Shown: in pieces, positions 61,753 to 64,000 of the stretch
How positions within the stretch are numbered: position 1 is the first letter of the stretch
Layout: each line of letters opens with the position of its first letter
Translations under genes and position numbers: made by a program
Origin: Mucilaginibacter gossypii
Lineage (GTDB): Bacteria; Bacteroidota; Bacteroidia; Sphingobacteriales; Sphingobacteriaceae
Direction: 5' to 3'
Length of the DNA stretch: 64,000 bases
NCBI RefSeq assembly: GCF_900100945.1
Contig: NZ_FNCG01000004.1
Location: 434,001 to 498,000, forward strand
Notes under the pieces: generated by a model
What the model saw: the letters and a program-made list of their open reading frames with translations, nothing else
The model's database searches: none
What the model was told of the DNA's origin: nothing

Positions 61753-61781
61753 AGTCGATAGTCGATGGTCCATGGTAGAAG
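61747..61781. repeat. Left array of the 7-base word GTCCATA
   Basis: Five units in exact 7-base phase (GTCCATA, GTCGATA, GTCGATG, GTCCATG, GTAGAAG). It runs from 3 bases past the four-helix-bundle stop codon into the aguA start. Its inverted partner is at 62147-62174. Confidence 0.88.
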
Positions 61782-61784
61782 GTT

Positions 61785-62138
61785 TTATAGTGTATTTCTC
61801 AAAGCTGTTATCATTTTACATAATGCCTGGTATTCATTATATAATTTATGAAAATCATCTTCCTTAATAATTTTTCGTTTTTTGGCAATAAACAGACATG
61901 CTACAACTTCAATGGCTGATCTTAATGCGTAACTTAAAAAAGTTTTGAAAACTGCATTGGTTTGTCCCGTGCAACCTTCGGCGATATTAAGTACTACAGA
62001 ATCAGCAGCCCTTTTTATTTGGGACGTTAAAATAAATAACTCTTCCTTCGGAAAACTGTTTTTTGTAAGTGAATTAATCTCATCAGTTAGCTCCAGAGCT
62101 TTTTGCCAGACCTGGAGGTTTTCAAATTTAAAGCCATA
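61785..62138 (-). CDS. Four-helix-bundle protein (23S rRNA IVS type), start codon unresolved
   Basis: Open frame of 117 codons that encodes a four-helix-bundle (S23/IVS-type) protein: FKFENLQVWQKALELTDEI, TSQIKRAADSVVLNIAEG, then KTFLSYALRSAIEVVACLF and a last helix ending CKMITALRNTL. The family is encoded in intervening sequences of 23S rRNA in some bacteria and also stands alone in many Bacteroidota; its role is unknown. Upstream in frame are only Ser-Ile-Asp-His-Cys-Lys-Lys before a TAG at 62160-62162, with no ATG, GTG or TTG. So it is either decayed at the 5' end or uses an unusual start. Word arrays flank it on both sides. Confidence 0.85.
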   Translation of the reverse strand, partial: YGFKFENLQVWQKALELTDEINSLTKNSFPKEELFILTSQIKRAADSVVLNIAEGCTGQTNAVFKTFLSYALRSAIEVVACLFIAKKRKIIKEDDFHKLYNEYQALCKMITALRNTL

Positions 62139-62146
62139 CTTTTTAC

Positions 62147-62174
62147 AATGGTCTATGGACTATCGACCATGGAC
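62147..62174. repeat. Right array of the 7-base word, inverted
   Basis: Four units in exact 7-base phase (AATGGTC, TATGGAC, TATCGAC, CATGGAC). The reverse complement matches the left array 61747-61774 at 23 of 28 positions. It touches the aguB stop codon. Confidence 0.88.
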
Positions 62175-63043
62175 TAATCCTCATCTAACAGTCTCTTTGT
62201 TATCGGCTGATAAGAATCTATGCGGCGATCCCTCAAAAACGGCCAGTGGCTGCGGTAGTAATCCGATTTATCCAGATCAAGTTCCTGTACTATAACTTCT
62301 TCCAGATCATGTGATGTTTGATGTATAATAGCACCAAATGGGTTAGCAAAGAACGAACCGCCCCAGAATTTTACACCGGCTTCCTCGCCAACACGGTTCA
62401 CACTTACTACGTGTATGCCATTAGCTACCGCATGCGAACGTTGAATGGTTTGCCATGCGTTGTATTGCTCAACGTTGGTAGCTTCGTCTTGAGTGGTAGC
62501 CCAGCCAATTGCGGTTGGGTAAAATAATATATCGGCACCCATTAAAGCGGTGATACGCGCTGCTTCAGGGTACCATTGGTCCCAGCAGATCAATACACCT
62601 ATACGGGCAAATTTGGTGTTGAATACTTTGTAACCCAAATCGCCAGGCGTGAAGTAAAATTTTTCGTAAAAGCCCGGATCATCAGGAATATGCATTTTGC
62701 GGTATTTTCCTAAATAGCTTCCGTCGGCATCAAGCACGGCAGTGGTGTTGTGGTAAACACCCTGAGCACGTTTTTCAAATAACGAAGCAATGATCACCAC
62801 ATTCAGCTCGGCAGCAACTTTTGAAAGCTCATCGGTTGATGGGCCGGGAATGGCTTCGGCCAGCTTAAAATTGTCGTAATTTTCTTCATCGCAAAAGTAA
62901 AGCGAGGTAAAAAGTTCCTGTAAACAAACTATTTGCGCGCCTTTAGCAGCCGCTTCCCTTACTTTAACAATTGCTTTCTGCAGGTTCTGCTCTTTATCAG
63001 CAGTACAGCTCATTTGTACTAAACCAACTTTTACTTTACTCAT
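62174..63043 (-). CDS. aguB: N-carbamoylputrescine amidase
   Basis: Nitrilase-superfamily amidase that turns N-carbamoylputrescine into putrescine, ammonia and CO2; about 289 aa from the ATG at 63043 (an ATG at 63049 is also in frame). The Glu-Lys-Cys triad is in CLQELFTSLYFC, KYRKMHIPDDPGF and GVLICWDQWYPEAAR. With aguA downstream it makes the agmatine route to polyamines. A TATTTTTG element lies about 35 bases before the start. Confidence 0.95.
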   Translation of the reverse strand: MSKVKVGLVQMSCTADKEQNLQKAIVKVREAAAKGAQIVCLQELFTSLYFCDEENYDNFKLAEAIPGPSTDELSKVAAELNVVIIASLFEKRAQGVYHNTTAVLDADGSYLGKYRKMHIPDDPGFYEKFYFTPGDLGYKVFNTKFARIGVLICWDQWYPEAARITALMGADILFYPTAIGWATTQDEATNVEQYNAWQTIQRSHAVANGIHVVSVNRVGEEAGVKFWGGSFFANPFGAIIHQTSHDLEEVIVQELDLDKSDYYRSHWPFLRDRRIDSYQPITKRLLDED

Positions 63044-63283
63044 CTCCAAAAAATTTGCGCAAAAATAACACTTTGTTGTCAGGATTTTACCGATTTGATG
63101 TTATGATTACACAGCGTTGAATATTTGATTACAATAGCCATGGTTTAATTATTTGAGCTATGAATTATCCTGGTAAGAATAGCCCGTAATAATTAACTGA
63201 TTTACTGGTTTTAATGTTTGTGAAAACAAAATGAAGAAAAATTGTTAATTGACTATCCCGTACATCCAAATAAAAAAATAACA

Positions 63284-63291
63284 TAGCTTTG
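63284..63291 (+). promoter_or_regulatory. -7 element right before a start codon
   Basis: TAGCTTTG fits TAnnTTTG and ends 8 bases before the ATG at 63299, so the transcript would start almost at the start codon. Confidence 0.4.
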
Positions 63292-63298
63292 CAGCCGA

Positions 63299-64000
63299 AT
63301 GACACAAACAGAAGACATCATTGACGAAGGTGCCGAACACAAAACCTGGAAAGGTAAGCTTTGGGGCGTTATAAAAGTAATCCTTATCATAGCAGTAACC
63401 GGGGGGTTGCTTTACTATGTATTCAGTAAGGTTCCGTTTGCGAAAATTAAATATCGCTTAATCCATGCCGACCGCGCCTGGTTAGCTGCCGCTATTGCCT
63501 GTTATATCGGGTCGATGCTTTTTTCGTCATGGCGGTTGTTAAGCTACTTTAAATCCATCGGTTTGCGGTTAGACTGGCGCTTCAACCTGCGTTTATATTT
63601 TCTTGGCTTGTGCTATAACGTGTTATTACCCGGCGGTATCGGCGGCGATGGTTACAAAATTTACCTGCTGCATAAACGCTATCATTTGCCTACCAAAAAA
63701 GTATTCTGGGCTATCTTGTTTGACAGACTTAGCGGTTTTTGGGCCATAGGGGCCATTGTAGTTGGTTTGGTAATTTTAATACCAAGTTTTCCTTATCATC
63801 TGGCCTGGCCGCTTGGTATAGTATCGGTTGGTTCTGTGATCTATTACGCTGTAGCCCGCAAGTTTTTTAAAGAATACACTCACAACTTTATACAGGCCCA
63901 CTTAAAAGCAATAGGTGTACAAAGTATGCAATTGCTTGCCATTGTTTGCTTACTGCTTGCGCAGGATTTTAACGGCAAATTTGCCCCTTACCTGTTGTCA
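63299..64000 (+). CDS. LPG-synthase-type flippase/transmembrane protein (3' end outside window)
   Basis: First 234 codons of a membrane protein of the lysylphosphatidylglycerol synthase TM family (AglD/MprF N-terminal type). A short charged N-terminus (MTQTEDIIDEGAEHKTWKG) precedes hydrophobic helices; NVLLPGGIGGDGYKIYLL is the family motif, followed by FDRLSGFWAIGAIV. Such proteins flip lipid-linked molecules or modify lipids. The frame is open to the window end. It is transcribed divergently from aguB. Confidence 0.88.
   Translation, partial: MTQTEDIIDEGAEHKTWKGKLWGVIKVILIIAVTGGLLYYVFSKVPFAKIKYRLIHADRAWLAAAIACYIGSMLFSSWRLLSYFKSIGLRLDWRFNLRLYFLGLCYNVLLPGGIGGDGYKIYLLHKRYHLPTKKVFWAILFDRLSGFWAIGAIVVGLVILIPSFPYHLAWPLGIVSVGSVIYYAVARKFFKEYTHNFIQAHLKAIGVQSMQLLAIVCLLLAQDFNGKFAPYLLS

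Noticed and set aside
61945..62295. Plus-strand frame opposite the four-helix-bundle gene
   Set aside because: The minus strand gives a clear four-helix-bundle protein and the aguB end; the plus frame is their shadow.

Overview
The window looks like a chromosomal stretch from a member of the Bacteroidota, most likely the Sphingobacteriaceae (Mucilaginibacter/Pedobacter type). The reasons are promoters of the Bacteroidota form (TTTG or TTG, 20 bases, then TAnnTTTG), almost no Shine-Dalgarno sequences, Reg_prop, LytTR and LiaF-like proteins, a tyrosine-catabolism cluster typical of the group, and many intergenic word-repeat palindromes. No rRNA, tRNA, CRISPR array or transposase was found.

Bases 1-19160 are a surface-polysaccharide region. 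A plus-strand operon (1-10103) carries two GT4 glycosyltransferases, a cassette that seems to make a CMP-activated sugar acid (cytidylyltransferase, D-2-hydroxyacid dehydrogenase, Gfo/Idh oxidoreductase, GmhA-like isomerase, IMPase-type phosphatase, YhcH/NanQ-like anomerase, cyclase-family hydrolase), an MptE/DUF115-like protein, and an MBOAT acyltransferase with an SGNH-like partner. A secreted GH10 xylanase gene follows on the other strand. Then come GDP-fucose genes (gmd, fcl), dTDP-rhamnose genes (rfbC, rfbD and, apart, rfbA; no rfbB in view) and a sulfate-activation pair (cysD, cysN).

Bases 19165-34690 are mostly housekeeping: miaA, a CCA/HD nucleotidyltransferase, tsaC, a glycosyltransferase, dapD, an S4-domain protein, a guanine-deaminase-like enzyme, an OmpH/Skp lipoprotein, gyrB, an esterase, mtgA, and the rpsF-rpsR-rplI operon. 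Bases 34800-46920 hold a secreted protein, small acidic proteins, a Wzi-like capsule porin, dnaX with a ten-A slippery run, icd, manA and a PAS histidine kinase with its receiver protein. Bases 46920-54730 hold the tyrosine degradation genes hppD and hmgA with a divergent fumarylacetoacetase-family gene, a Reg_prop protein and an L,D-transpeptidase gene broken by one missing base. Bases 54945-60314 are a LytS/LytTR two-component system with two LiaF-like membrane proteins under near-identical promoters. The end holds agmatine deiminase and N-carbamoylputrescine amidase (agmatine to putrescine) enclosing a four-helix-bundle gene, then the start of an LPG-synthase-type membrane protein.

The structure that ordinary genes do not explain is a family of intergenic arrays of 7-, 8- or 9-base words. 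They often come as inverted pairs and often begin within a few bases of a stop codon. Each locus uses its own word but the same design. One pair, at 61747-62174, encloses the four-helix-bundle gene, which has no usable start codon. Other points of note are an eight-G run at the start of a glycosyltransferase gene, a triple-nested palindrome at 50195-50423, and a repeat that seems to have become part of the hppD coding region.
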